Positions 22,258 to 34,338 of a stretch of 64,000 nucleotides of DNA are shown here, one piece after another. Source of the stretch: Apodospora peruviana. Lineage: Eukaryota > Ascomycota > Sordariomycetes > Sordariales > Lasiosphaeriaceae. The stretch is taken from assembly GCA_033439685.1 (NCBI GenBank), contig JAUEDM010000006.1, forward strand, positions 3,348,001-3,412,000, given 5' to 3'. Made by a program: the position numbers and the translations under genes. Numbering within the stretch: position 1 is the first letter of the stretch; each line of letters opens with the position of its first letter. The notes beneath the pieces were generated by a model. That model did not search any database. It had not been told where the DNA came from and was given only the letters and a program-made list of their open reading frames with translations.

Positions 22258-25200
22258 TCATGACCGCTTTGGATAAATCTCTCCAGGAACAATTATCTTG
22301 CGCGTCTTGAGATCATTCCTGCCGTCACCGATTCTGAACAACTTTGGCAAGACAAGTAGCTCTACTTCCTCTTCTTTACCTCGCGCCGATTCACCATCCT
22401 CGCAGTCGATGAACTCAGGCCCGATCGTGATAGAGGCGCCATTGCCCGGTGCGTCGAGAGCGAGCTCTGCCCTCTGCGCCCCGAACTCGAGTGCAAGCTC
22501 ACCAGCGAGATGAACAATTTCCACGATCTTTTCCGTGATTTCAGGCTGGACCTGGTCATTGCAAACTTGGTTGAGGATATCTAGAATGTCGTCATAAACC
22601 TTTTGGCGATTCTCAACGTATGATCGGACCTTGTCCCCGCCGCCGCTCTGAGCCTTCTTGAGGCCTCTAGGATTTACTGCCATCAGGATAGACTGGAACG
22701 TGGCAGACCTCCACTTGTTGGCTTCCTTGTCGGTGCGGAAGAGTTCGAAAGTCTCTTCCGGAGCGTAGTATCCTGACTCTGGGACAACCCCAGCATGTGT
22801 CAGTGAGGAGCGTAGTTTCATAAGTGAGGTCAGGCTGGGTTGGCTTACCATTAAATGATCCATTCTCAAACATTCTTCGCCATGCCAAATAGAGTCCCAC
22901 CAGCAGGTCCTTCCCGCTACCTGAGCCAAAGGCACCAAAACCAAACGGCGACGAGAAGAATCCATCAAGGATTCTCGCCCAGACAAGACTCCTGAGCAAG
23001 ACACGTAGTTGCCCTTTGCCTTCTCGATCCACGAAATTAGTGGGATCAAACCGACCATCTTGCGGGACGCTAACAACCCCGAGGTTGAAAGTCTCGGTAA
23101 TAGCATCCACTGCAAGCTTGAGCTTCCCATAGTTGGTTTTCAAAGCATCATCTGTGGCTGGCCGGAAGTCGTCTGAATTGTCCACCAGGTCGCTCTCCAA
23201 AGACCTGATCTTTTCCTGGAGCTCCACTGCATTGTTTTTAAGCGCTTTTTCGTGGATGAGCTTTTCTTTCTTGATCTTATCCTCATAATAAGACCGCGTT
23301 TTCTGCACCTGCTCGTGGAGCTGCTCGTCAAATTGCTGCTTCTGCCTCTTCTGTTCATCCGCATGTCGTTGGAGTGCGTCTTGGTGCTCTTTTCTCTGCG
23401 CCTCCAGCTGGTTCAAAAGTTTTTCTTTCTCCTCCTTGTAGTACTTGGTGTTTTTTTGAATCTCCAAGCCAGCCTTGTTCCTTAGTGTCTGCAGTTCATT
23501 TTGGAGGTCAATAACTTGCTTCTTTAATCCTGCCGTCTGGTTCTCGTGGTGTACGTGCTGGTTTATGAGACTTTGCTCGGCCGTCTTCTTATCCTTTTCG
23601 ATGCGTTCCCTTAGGTCCCTGACTTGGGTCAATAGCCCATCTCTTTCACGAGTCATCGCCATCTCCGTCATCTTGAAGGTCTCAGCATCCGCGTCGGCGT
23701 TGTGTAGAGACATCTCCAGCTCGCCTTTTTGATACTTGAGGGTCGCTGTCTCATCCTGCCACCGTCTAGACTCTGTGATAGCAGCATCAAGCTGTTTATT
23801 CAGTGCGCCGTACTTGGCCTGTTCGCTCTCAAGCATTCCTTCAAGTTCCTGGGCTTGGCGGAAGTGGAATGTTGCGGTCTTCAAGTTCTCTTGTGCATTG
23901 GCAAGAACCTCCTCCAGATACTTGATAAGTTCATCTGCTGGGTCCTGCTGCGATCGATCCCAAGGCATTTCAGGTGCTATCTTTTCGAGGAAAGTGAACA
24001 TGCGGTCTGCGGCATGTCGTTTCTCAAGTCCCAGGTCCATTATCTCGGCTTTCAGTTCTTTGATCTCCTCTCCCAGCTTTTTGTTCCAGCGATCCAAGTC
24101 CTTGGTCTGAATTTGAAGGTCTTCGATCGCCTGGTCTTTGCTCTTGATGTCGTTCTGCAAGCCTTCGATCTGGCGGTCCTTGAAACCCTCGGCGACTTCC
24201 CTTCGATGAATGCCCTCTGATACTGGAGGTGTCTGACGGTTGAGCTGATCCCGGGATCCCCTCCGCTCGCGAGGGGGCGAGGGTTCCGGATATCGGCCAG
24301 ACGACTGCGGGGGTCGAAATGTTTGTGGGGGGCTGGAGGCTCGAGAACGCGAGCTGGTTGACTGGCTATTACTTCTCCTGAGACCGTTGGTGTTGGCGAT
24401 ATTTTGATGGCTGGACGGCGGCTGGCCACGAATTCTTGGGGGGACTGGGGGTGGTATTGTTCTTGCAGGTAGGTTGCCATCCGGGGAGATATGCATCGGA
24501 TACTGAGGTGCTGAGGGCGAGGATGGTTTATACATCCTTTCCGCTGATGACATGGACCGTGGTTGCTCAATGTTCCCGGTCTGGCCCCTCCGTACCCGTT
24601 CGGTGAGCATATCGCGGACCTCAGTGGGGAGACGGCTCAGGTCGTCCAATGTGAGTTTTGCAGTCTCCTCGTTAGGTATGGTCTGGAACCAATTCAGAGG
24701 AAACCTTTCCAGAAGGGTCGACGGCAGGCGCAAGAACTCATGGGGGTGTAAATCCTTGAATGTGGGAAGCATATCGTCGGACAGCGTGGCGAGTCCTTCT
24801 GGAGAGAGCCTGGCAAGCTGTCGAGGATGTACTTGTGCAACAGATGTGGGAGGCATTGTTGACAGCATCATGATTGGTAATTTTGGCAGCACATCTCCCA
24901 GGCTTTCGGGGGGCAGCTTTGAGAGTTTACCAAGAGGCAACGTTGAGAGAGCTTCGGGCGACAGTGATGCTATGTTCTGTGGAGGGAGCCTGATGAGTTC
25001 CTCGGCTGGTAATTGTGAAAGTGTTTCTGGAGGTAGAGTAGCAAGTGTGTCGACCGAGAGCTGCTTGAGCTTGCTGATGGGAAGCTTCTGGAGAGTATGA
25101 GGTGGTAATGTGTCGAGGAATCGGGGGTCCATCCCTACGAGGTACTCCCTGGGCGCCCTGGCAAGGTCCGGACCATATATCTGGAATGCTTTCTCCCGGT

Positions 25201-25264
25201 CCTTCTTGAGTTGTTTGCTGTTGTCATTGTTGCCCTGGGCCCATGGTTTCCATTTCGAAGCCAT
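22258..25264 (-). CDS. Coiled-coil protein with N-terminal Leu/Pro octapeptide repeats
   Basis: Two exons, 25264-22849 and 22778-22258, with a 70-base intron (GTAAGC donor), give 978 residues. Residues about 50-165 are a tandem array of some 14 eight-residue units of the form x-L-P-P-x-x-L-x (for example TLPPETLS, QLPAEELI, RLPPQNIA), with Leu at two fixed positions and Pro at the third or fourth. A Ser/Pro/Arg-rich disordered stretch follows (about 225-350), then a long charged coiled coil (about 355-690). The C-terminal globular region is rich in aromatic residues (DGFFSSPFGFGAFG, then a WRRMFENGSFN helix) and continues into exon 2. I do not recognise the family or function. A scaffold role would fit repeats plus coiled coil. 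The gene is divergent from the Hsp70-like gene. Confidence 0.85.
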
Positions 25265-26225
25265 GTTGTCGTCGACGGGCCAGATTGATGCCCCCGCGGC
25301 GCTGTGGTGGATAGATAAGGTTGAGTGAATGGGATGGTGAGGCTCATGGACTCATGGGCGCCAGAGGTAAGCCGTCAGCGCGGGATGTCCTTGAGAACAA
25401 TGGAGCGATGACCGCAGGAGGTTGACCAAGAACAAGAAGCAAAAGTTGACAAGCATGATGTCGCGTCTCATCCTCTTTGGTGTTTTTCCCTTCCCTTCCT
25501 TGTTCTATCGGATGTGCACAAGCGTCAAGCGTCGCAAGCACGCCGCACAGCCTGGTCGGATTCCTTTGCTGCCTCGCCCAGGCTCCATGCAGGCTGTCAC
25601 AAAACACCCCGCAGCTGAGAAGCAGCGCGGTCCAATTCGTTTTCTTATTTCCCACCCACATAGCCACGTCTTCGTGGCTTCTTGATAGCACAGTGCAGAA
25701 TACTTGGCGTGACCTGGATCACCCACGACACACAGGTCGCCAAGCATGCCTTGCGACTTGGGCCCTTTGGGCCTGGTGTGCTGGGCTGCGGCTGGGCTGC
25801 TAGCGGACGCCACCCCAGCAATTGGTGTAGAGACCCCGAAGCATCGATTACATCCACGGCATTGCTCGAGACCAGGGTGGGATGAGGGGTTCAGTTCCAG
25901 CTTGAGCAAGAAATGATTGCAGTGCTTGGAGTTTGGGTCTAAATGCAGTGGTAGAAGATACCTACCGTAGAAGTAGACCAGCTCGAGCTCACCCTCGACA
26001 GCGATGCCTGGAAGGCCCCTCGGTAACTGACCTCCTCAGCACCTTCCTGTCCTTTTCATATTGCAGGTGATGTAGACTGCTCTTTCCCCAGAAACCAAAG
26101 ACATTGATCCGGGATTCAGAATTCGGATGTGGGTTTGAGGGTTGGACGCTCCTTCTTTCCTTGTTGTTAGCTGCTCTTCACTTGTACGCCTGTCATCCAT
26201 CATCCGTTGTTCCTTCTCCCACAAG
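25265..26225. promoter_or_regulatory. Divergent promoter region between repeat-coiled-coil and Hsp70-like genes
   Basis: About 960 bases separate the two divergent start codons, so both promoters must lie here or in the leaders. Frames inside it (25344-25909) are chance frames without domains. No specific motif is claimed. Confidence 0.4.
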
Positions 26226-28663
26226 ATGGCGGACTCGCGGCAGTCACCTCCGATTCCGCCCGTGTCGCCGGCATCGTTCAGCAGCATTCCTCCCCGAATG
26301 AACTACACCCCTATCCAGCGCCTCTCAGACCCTGTACCGCCGACGCCCAGCGAGCCTCCTTCGCCCATTGGGACATTATCACCACAGCTCCCATATGCTC
26401 CGGCAACGGTCAGTTCTTCGGGAGAGACTCGCATGATACTTGCGCTTGACTATGGAACCACGTTCACTGGTAAGTCAACTCATACTATTTGTGGTGTGTT
26501 TGCCATGGGCGCCAGGCTAACTCAGTTGAAAGGCATTGCATATCTCTCAATTGCGTCGAGAGCGAAAGAGGCCGATCCCGATTCCCTTGCCGATGACATC
26601 CGCGTGCTCCAGGCCTGGCCTACCCATGAATCCCAAAAAGTGCCCTCCGAGATATCATACTCGCCCTCACCTAAGGGTTGTCGGCAATGGGGATACGATA
26701 TCGACGACAACTCGCGCGTTCTCAAGTGGACAAAACTCGAGCTTGAGGAGACCAGAGATCGCTCTGCCGAGTTACGAACTCTCGCCGAGACACTGTATGG
26801 CCTAAGGCTTATGGACCTCAGTGAGACCGAGATCATCAAGAACAACATCCCCAGGCACTTGGCAAAAGAACCTGAAGATATTGTCAAAGACTATTTGGAT
26901 TTTGTATCCGAACAGACACTCGACGAAATCGTCAACAACGTGGGAAGACACGTCCCGGAGAACATCCCCATTGATATGATTGTCACTCATCCAGCGAAAT
27001 GGTCTGATCGAGCGCTGAACTCGACATATCGTGCCGTGCGCGCTGCATTCAACCAAGACCTTTTCCCTAAAATTCGAAACGTCTCATTCGTGACCGAACC
27101 TGAAGCCTGCGCCCACTATACACTGAGGGAGGCTTGGCGCGAAGACCACTTACGATTCAGAAAGAATGACTGTTTTATTGTTGTCGACGCTGGTGGTGGA
27201 ACTGTCGACTTGGCCTCTTACAAGGTTGTGAGCATGGACTATGACAAAAAGCAAATCAAGCTGGAGCAAGTCGGCTATCCCATAGGAGACAACTGCGGCG
27301 CTACATGTATCGATAGAAGTTTCGAAAAACACGTGGAGGACCGCCTTGGTCAGGAGGACTGGGATAAGTTGACGGACGCGAGCGCCCAGGACCATGCGAC
27401 TGGAGGACATTCCATCGTGAAACCGAAGCTTCGGATGCTCCACAGCCGTTTCGAGGCGATAAAGCACGGATTCGATGGCAAGGATCAGAAGCTCGGTTTT
27501 CCCGTTCAGTTACCGCGAGGCATCGGTGCCGAAGACAAACCTGAGAAGGGTATCTTGAACGGTGCCATCAAGATCACGACGTGAGTTAGCCATCTCTGCC
27601 GATTAGCGGGCTTTCTAGGTCGTCGCTAACATTGTATCTTGCAGGGAGGACTTGAGAGAGATGTTTAAATACTCTGTCGACAAGACACTGTTCCTGATCG
27701 GACAAGCAGCTACGCAGATTGAAATTGTCCAGAAACTGAAGGTTAAGGTCAGCAGCTACGAGGCTCTCTTCTCTTTGCTTGCATCTGGTTACTGACTACT
27801 GGAGCAGAAAATATTTCTTTCTGGTGGTTTTGCTCGGAGCCAGTACCTGTTTGATAGAGTCAAAGCCTTTGGTATGACTCGACGAATAGACGTGGAGAGG
27901 GGTGAGGAGTGGTAAGCTGAAAACCCCCGACGTCGTTGTCATATACACCGTACTGACGCTACGCACACAGCTGGAGTGCCGTTGCCAGGGGAGGGATCAT
28001 AAAGTCTTTGGGAATCTACACCGAGAAGCCACAGCTCGTCCGGAGCTGCCCTCGACACTATGGCATCAAGGTGAGGACGCAGTTTGCGGCGTACAAACAC
28101 AACGACGTCTCTCCCGAAATGGATGTCGAGGGAATTCAGTGGGCAGCAGACCAGATCCGGTGGTTCATCCAAAAAGGCGACGGCATCTTTCCGAACAAGC
28201 CACTTCTTGCTACGTACGACTGCCACTGGTCAATGAAGGCTAGCGAGTTCCCCTCAACTCAGAACACCAAGCGGGGCGCCGCTCAACCGGTTGGGGAGGT
28301 CTTTAGAGACGTGGTCTTCATTGCCTCGGCTCAGGAGGTGGCGCCAATTCGCTTCAACTCCATAAACAAAGGTAAGTTATTCTGTCCGGTGTGCAAAGCT
28401 GGGTGCTAATATCGAATATAGCATATGATCAGGTAGTCACCCTGCGATGCGACCTGACGAAGGTACCAGATGGCCAATGGGGAGAATACACGAACAAACA
28501 GGTGGGCAAGTTTTTGAAGTTCTGGGTAAAAGTCGAAATCCACGTTTTCGAGAAGGTCGAGGTCAAGATCACAAGTGGTGGAAAGGTGCTTGCGGCCAAG
28601 GAAGTTCCACTGGGACCACCGGGGGGGGGCTCTCCCATGATCGGTTCTGCCTCTATACATTGA
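26226..28663 (+). CDS. Hsp70-family (HSPA12-like) ATPase
   Basis: Six exons, 26226-26469, 26533-27580, 27645-27747, 27808-27911, 27971-28371 and 28422-28663, join to 713 residues. The nucleotide-binding fold is recognisable by phosphate-1 motif LDYGTTFTG (about residues 74-82, split by intron 1), phosphate-2 motif VVDAGGGTVDLA (about 296-307) and the adenosine motif IFLSGGFARSQ (about 467). This matches the cytosolic actin-fold ATPases that fungi carry in many copies and that resemble human HSPA12. The substrate-binding half is poorly conserved and no EEVD tail is seen, so a general chaperone role is doubtful. The first about 60 residues are a Pro/Ser-rich extension. A further in-frame ATG at 26142 is less likely as start. 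A run of nine G near the 3' end makes the last dozen residues uncertain. Confidence 0.9.
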
Positions 28664-29879
28664 TAAAACGGACGCAAAGTATGGATTGGAGTTGGATACC
28701 GCTCTATAATACTGCATGTATTCCGTATGTTGCATTGTTCATACTCTGGTGTCTGGGTTGCTGGGAGGTTTGCTGGTGCTTAACCTCCAAGACCGGATTC
28801 GATGGACTCTTTGAAGAGCTTTGATCCAAACTTCACTTACTTATCCGATTAGCCGATGAAAAGTGTTGACTAGATCCATATATGTCCTCTTCCTGCCTTA
28901 CGGCTATCTACTTCGACTTCAATGTTGTCTGATGTTGACTTTGATCGTCATGTCCGTCAGGGTGCCCGACACAGCAGTTACCGGCAGCTGCGGCGCCGAC
29001 TCTAACAGTGGCAGCCAGCTGGCGCACGTCCTCAATCCAGGCCTCCCGGCTCCCGCCATTGCATCCTGTCGGGTCTGATCGAGCCTCGCGCCGCAGCAAC
29101 CTTTCCTTCCTCAAACTTTCTTGTTTGGTTGAATTGCGGTAGCAATACGAGAGCCTTCTTCTTCACACCATCACGATCAAAAACCATCCGGTCTGGAACC
29201 GGGCTGCGGACATGCCACTGCACCACACTTATGCAGGCTTCGAGACCACAGCATCCAGCTCGCAGGGGTCTGGGTGGCTTGTCAATATTCACACGGCCTA
29301 CTTGAAGCCAAGTACACAGTGTGCACTTTCAGACAAACGAAAGCTCGTTCGAACCGCTGGGGCTGAGCCGATCAATTGACACAATTTCTGACTCGACGGC
29401 ATTTTTTTGAATTGTCGACGCGAGAGTGTGTTAAAGCGAGGCTCTGTCGTGGGCGTTTCCCTGAAGAGAGAGCATGGATTGGTGTTGCCCCTCCTCGGCC
29501 ATGAACTGCCTCTGCCTGCCTGGGGTGTGTGCTCGAGTGAGCAGACAAACCAAAGGCTTTTTTGCAGTGTACACACATTTTCCTTTTTGTGATCGCATTT
29601 CTGTTGTTCTAATATCTTCTTGACATGTGAGAGGAATTCTACTCATTGAATTGATCACTGAAACTGTTCCGACATCAGTCTTTTGCAGTCAATTGTTGGC
29701 GTGTTTGTCTGTCCACGCCTCTTCACCCCTGAGAAGCCCACGAATAATACCACACCACCAACCCCGCTGTCCAGAGAGGAAGTTCCCAGCCGTGATCCAC
29801 GACCTCTTACCCGTCTGGATTCGAACCAAATTCTCGAGCCAGATTTCTTTGGTCTATCAACTGTGTTCCGACGACCATC
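28664..29879. other. Intergenic, no supported gene
   Basis: About 1.2 kb between two plus-strand genes. The frames present (for example 29298-29658 minus) lack domains. The 200 bases before 29880 are C/T-rich and probably leader sequence of the next gene. Confidence 0.5.
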
Positions 29880-30662
29880 ATGGGCTTCAAAAAGTACATC
29901 CCGGGCCTCAAGCCTAAGCCCAGCACCGCCAACATCTCGGGGCAAGCGCAACCTCTCAACGCCAACTACCCACCCGCAGGATACACGGGCTATCCTAACA
30001 ATAACCCCCAAAACGGCTTCAACTCCAACATCCCCTCGATCCAGGCAAACAATATCTACCCGATCCCCGAGTCCGGCGCCGCTCACCAGCAACAACAAGC
30101 ACAAGCCGGGGCTTTCGGCAGCGAGCCAGGCATGGCGATGCGCCCCGGCCCGGCCCCGTCCTTCGAAACCTCCCGCTCCGTGTCAAGCGGCAGCGCCTAC
30201 AGCAACGGATTCAGCAACAGCACAAACAGCCTCGGGGCCAGATCAAGCGTGACCACCACATCCTCTACCTCCGGTCATCAAGGCCACGGTCTAGGGGCAG
30301 GCATAAGAAACTTTAGCAGTAACAGCGGCAAATCCTCTAGCACCGCAAAGGGAGTGCCGGTACCGGGACCGGTCCCGAACTTCCCGGACCCGCAGATCAC
30401 GGCGGCCGACGTGCGCCGCTGCACGAAACTCTTACGGCAAATGTTTGAGTTGCACCTCGAGCTGTGGACGCTCATGTACACGCATGGGAGCGACCAGCCG
30501 CTCAGGCTGATGAAAAAGCAGCAGGTTGATGCGATTCTGGTGGATATTCATAATATGGTGGGGATATGGAATGCGATGCCGAGGGAGTCGTGGACGGAGG
30601 AGGAGTATGAGGAGATTAAGTGGATTGCGCAGACTTTGGTGGATTTGCCGCCGCCTCAGTAA
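29880..30662 (+). CDS. Fungal protein of unknown function, helical C-terminus
   Basis: A single exon of 260 residues. The first about 160 residues are low complexity (Asn, Gln, Ser, Gly, Pro) and likely disordered. The last about 85, from ITAADVRRCTKLLRQMF to the end, look like a compact all-helical domain rich in Leu, Trp and charged residues, and are probably the conserved part. I do not recognise a named family. There is no signal peptide or membrane segment. The ATG at 29880 is the first in a good context, after a long C/T-rich leader. Confidence 0.75.
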   Translation: MGFKKYIPGLKPKPSTANISGQAQPLNANYPPAGYTGYPNNNPQNGFNSNIPSIQANNIYPIPESGAAHQQQQAQAGAFGSEPGMAMRPGPAPSFETSRSVSSGSAYSNGFSNSTNSLGARSSVTTTSSTSGHQGHGLGAGIRNFSSNSGKSSSTAKGVPVPGPVPNFPDPQITAADVRRCTKLLRQMFELHLELWTLMYTHGSDQPLRLMKKQQVDAILVDIHNMVGIWNAMPRESWTEEEYEEIKWIAQTLVDLPPPQ

Positions 30663-31556
30663 GAACTGGGCGTGATGTGTTAAGGAGGCAGGTAGGAGGG
30701 GAGTGGTGACGGAAAGGAATGGACTTTATCTGGAGAGATCAAGGAACCAGGGTCGATGTTCTCCTGGAATTTTGGTTATACCATCTCATCTTCCGTTTGT
30801 TCTTGTTTTTAATTTTCTGGGCGTTTTCCCCATGGACGGATGATATTGCACAAACAAACGAAAGGCTGGAGTTAAAGGAGTTGTGCGCAACTTTTGTTGT
30901 TGATTATTACATGAATACATAACTTACCTATAACGTCACTTAAGTCCAAGAGGGAGACGACATACCTAAAAACTTATGGACAACCGGTTGCTGTTGAGGC
31001 AGAGAGCTAGGCAGCTTTTTGCTCCCTGTATGGGTTCACCCACAGCCTCGCTGTGTTCTTTCAAGCTGGGCCAGGCAGTTGTGAGTGGTGTAGTGGCGTT
31101 GGTCAGCCCCTCCCTCTTCAGCCCATCCATTTCCATCCACCTCGCATGACCTTTTGATGAAAAGTCCTCGGTCGTTCTGATGAGATCGGTCAATCGTGCG
31201 AATTTCTCCTGTTGATGAATGAATGTTTGTTTGTGAATCCAGTCAATTATTTCTGTTCACATTTCTGTTGCTGGGGATTGGTGTAAAGGCGAAGCTGCCA
31301 CCTGTAGGTATTATCTCTTCGGGAACGAACAGGACGGACAGACGTGAGGACAACCACCCTGTGATTGGCAATAAGAAGGTCCCGGAAAGAAAGAAAGCGC
31401 GCATGACCAGAGGCTGCAAGTCACCTCTTGAGCCGAGTATTATTGACACTTGTCTTATTGTAAGTCGGCAACTCGTCGCCAAATAAACATAAATACTGAC
31501 TGAACTCAGGATCTCCGACAAGTTTACACTTCGCACATCAGAGAAGAGAAAAGAAA
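30663..31556. other. Intergenic, no supported gene
   Basis: About 900 bases between two plus-strand genes. The short frames here have no domains. It should contain the terminator of the upstream gene and the promoter of the next, but no specific motif is clear. Confidence 0.45.
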
Positions 31557-34142
31557 ATGGCCAACCCAAACCGTGACACGTGGGACATCCACTCGGCCCT
31601 GAACCGAAACCCGTCAACCGCAACAGACATGACGTCCATGTTCTCGCAGGACTATTTTGCTCATCGCTTCGGCAGCAGCCGCATGTCCATCGCCAGCAGC
31701 GTGGCCGGGCCTCCGCCTCTCTCGCCGCGGGCTGATCGCGATCGTGGTGGTGCGGTATCTGCCGGTCCGTCGCCTATCTCGGGGACCCCATTCAACCACC
31801 TGCGGCAGTTCTCGACAAGCCCATGGCCGATATCGTCGGCCCCGTCGTCTCCTGCTCCCGCGCCGCCACCACCCGTGATTCAGACTAACAACTTACGACC
31901 ACGGAGCGGAACAACTGATAGAGGAGTATCGCCGATCGTTTCCCCCAGGACACCAGTTCAGCAGCAGCAGCAGCAGCAGCAGAATAACCGGCGGCCGCAG
32001 TCTAGAGGCACGATGGAACAAGAGTTTAGGCAGAAACATACCCAGCTGGTTGACCAAGCGAAGGTTTTGCTGGCGGAGATGCAGACCCTCCAGGTTCTGG
32101 GGCCTATTCATGGCAGTCACAATGGCAACAGTCACACCAGCTCGCACAGTGACGACGGCAGAAGCAGCCAGACACAAAGCCAGCTCCAGAGCGACGACGC
32201 CAGCAGCCTTTTCAGTAATACTAACAGTAATGCCAACTACGAGCAAGACGAGGCCGCTATTAGTGCGCTCAACGCCATGTTGGCCGGTAGGTTGGGGTCC
32301 GTGGCATCCAAACCGCCTCCCAGGCCTGCGCGGGCTGTAGCCAGGGAAGTTGTGAGTAGAGCGTACTCGATCGGCGAGTCGGAGGCACTGGACCTGCTGA
32401 TGGAGGATTACGAGACGGTTCTGGACTGGGCGAAGGCTACTACTTCCTCCTCCTCGGTTGCAGGACACGCGCAAGCGGTGCTGAACGACAGAAAGGTGTT
32501 GCTGGAGGCCGCGCTGCCGGCGCAGTTGGCTGGCTTGGTGGACGAGGCAATGATGCATTTTGGTCATGAAAGGTTATACTCACCACCGCAGCCTGCGTCC
32601 ATCCAAAATGGAACCGGGGCTATCAATGGAAGCGGCAGCAGCAGTATCCACAATGGCGGCGGACGACCAGGTTCAAGATCCCCGGTGCCGCCGTTCCAGC
32701 AATTCTACGCAAACTCAACGACGTTCCGCGACAACTTGCCGGTGGAAGAGATTCCGCGCCACCGGTTCATGCGGACAGACGACGGCTACGCGTGGGACAT
32801 GATTGAGCTCGCGTCGGAGCTGCGCAACGACATCATAGCCATGCCGTCAACACAGTCAGGGACATCATTGCACCTGCGCAACCCGATGACAAAAGCGCTT
32901 TTCACCGCTACGGACGTGGCGAGAATCGTTGCGCATCCCATGGGGAGAGGTCTCGCGCCGCCGACGCCGACGTCGGCTCCGGCTCCGTCTCAGCTAGAGG
33001 AAGAACAACATCAAGGAGGACTAGACCTGCGAAGACTGTCTGCGTCACCATCGCCGACGCCCTCGTCACCGATGCCGCTGCCCGAGCCTGTGTCGTCGTT
33101 ATCTTTGCCGTCGCCACTACCGCCATACGGAAGCCCGGCGCAAGGGGAATACGAGGATTATAACCACAGGCCATATAATTACGAACAGACACAAACAGAC
33201 ACTGAAACTGACGCACCGCCACAAAACCCGATGGAAATGTCCTGGCCGACCATGCCCATCCCCCTTAATACTGCGTCAGCAACACCACCACCACCTCCTT
33301 ATGTTGCTACCACTCCTCCTCCTCCGGCAGTAGAACCACATGTCACAACAGACATGCCGGAACCACTTAGACTGGTAACATACCCTTCCTCTCCGGCGTA
33401 TGCTCCTCCCCCACCACCACCTGTTCAGAGAAGAATAGTACCCGAGCCGGCACCACTACCTGGAGCATATCCCATCTTCTCCTGGGAGGAGCGCGAGCAG
33501 GAAGACGAGGGATTCAACGCCACATCTAGACCGGGTAGTGGCGGGTTCGATCTGCCTGTTCCGGTATCTTTTGCTACTACTTCCCCTTCATTCCCCGGCG
33601 GGCTACAACAGCAACAACAACCTCTACCAGTTCCCAGTACTACACCTACTCCCGCTCCTCCCTCTGGTGGTGATGGAAGTGGCTACCTAGCGCCACTCAA
33701 TCCGTTTGGATCAACTCGTTCGATGGGAAGCGATAGTAGTAGCGTTGGAGGAGGAGCCCCTTTGCGCGGTAGTGGTTCCTTCCAGCAGCTAATGCTTCCA
33801 TATATGCGACCACTTACGCTCTCCTCCTCTGGTCCCAGTGAGCAACGTGGTCGTGTGTATCCGTCCACGAACCCGTTTGCTAGTCCCTCCAGAGATTCGA
33901 GTTTGAACGGTGGACGGATTGAGGTAAATGCTGGGCCGTTTGAGTTGGATAATACTACCTCAGGGTCGGGGTCGGGGTGGTCGTGGAGGGGGCTTGATAA
34001 CAGTAGTAGTGGTGGTGGTAAGCAGGAGACTGATAACGATCGTGATGCGGATTCAAATGAGTGGATGGGGGATTTAGCGTCTGGTCATAGTACGTCGGAG
34101 CCTGCAAGGAACGGATGGACTACTGTCAAGAGGGAGATGTAA
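31557..34142 (+). CDS. Large low-complexity protein of unknown function
   Basis: A single open frame of 861 residues, strongly biased to Pro, Ser, Gly and Gln. A pure poly-Gln run of eight (encoded by CAG repeats near 31963-31981) precedes a helical patch (about residues 150-180). Two more ordered segments can be seen. One is at about 270-330, beginning at RAVAREVVSRAYSIGESEAL and followed by helices. The other is at about 395-460, around IPRHRFMRTDDGYAWDMIEL. The remainder is probably disordered. No named domain, signal peptide or membrane segment is visible, and there is no sign of introns. The long uninterrupted frame and biased composition favour a real gene, with ordered islands as its likely functional parts. 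Confidence 0.72.
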   Translation: MANPNRDTWDIHSALNRNPSTATDMTSMFSQDYFAHRFGSSRMSIASSVAGPPPLSPRADRDRGGAVSAGPSPISGTPFNHLRQFSTSPWPISSAPSSPAPAPPPPVIQTNNLRPRSGTTDRGVSPIVSPRTPVQQQQQQQQNNRRPQSRGTMEQEFRQKHTQLVDQAKVLLAEMQTLQVLGPIHGSHNGNSHTSSHSDDGRSSQTQSQLQSDDASSLFSNTNSNANYEQDEAAISALNAMLAGRLGSVASKPPPRPARAVAREVVSRAYSIGESEALDLLMEDYETVLDWAKATTSSSSVAGHAQAVLNDRKVLLEAALPAQLAGLVDEAMMHFGHERLYSPPQPASIQNGTGAINGSGSSSIHNGGGRPGSRSPVPPFQQFYANSTTFRDNLPVEEIPRHRFMRTDDGYAWDMIELASELRNDIIAMPSTQSGTSLHLRNPMTKALFTATDVARIVAHPMGRGLAPPTPTSAPAPSQLEEEQHQGGLDLRRLSASPSPTPSSPMPLPEPVSSLSLPSPLPPYGSPAQGEYEDYNHRPYNYEQTQTDTETDAPPQNPMEMSWPTMPIPLNTASATPPPPPYVATTPPPPAVEPHVTTDMPEPLRLVTYPSSPAYAPPPPPPVQRRIVPEPAPLPGAYPIFSWEEREQEDEGFNATSRPGSGGFDLPVPVSFATTSPSFPGGLQQQQQPLPVPSTTPTPAPPSGGDGSGYLAPLNPFGSTRSMGSDSSSVGGGAPLRGSGSFQQLMLPYMRPLTLSSSGPSEQRGRVYPSTNPFASPSRDSSLNGGRIEVNAGPFELDNTTSGSGSGWSWRGLDNSSSGGGKQETDNDRDADSNEWMGDLASGHSTSEPARNGWTTVKREM

Positions 34143-34338
34143 GGTTCACAACTTAAAAAGGGGGGATGTTGTGTTTGGACTTTTAAGATATTTGTTATTT
34201 CATGGATATATTTGGTTAGTTGTATCAAACGAATATCATTTGCTTTATTCCCTTCGACTCTCAGCGAATAACATTAATTTTCTCTTTTTGACATGATCTT
34301 CTCAAGGTCGCTGAAGAAAAACAGAGACAACATGAACA

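Noticed and set aside
29813..29837. B-box-like GGTTCGAATCC with a paired T arm on the minus strand
   Set aside because: No matching acceptor or anticodon arm occurs upstream at the needed distance, and it lies in the leader of the 29880 gene.
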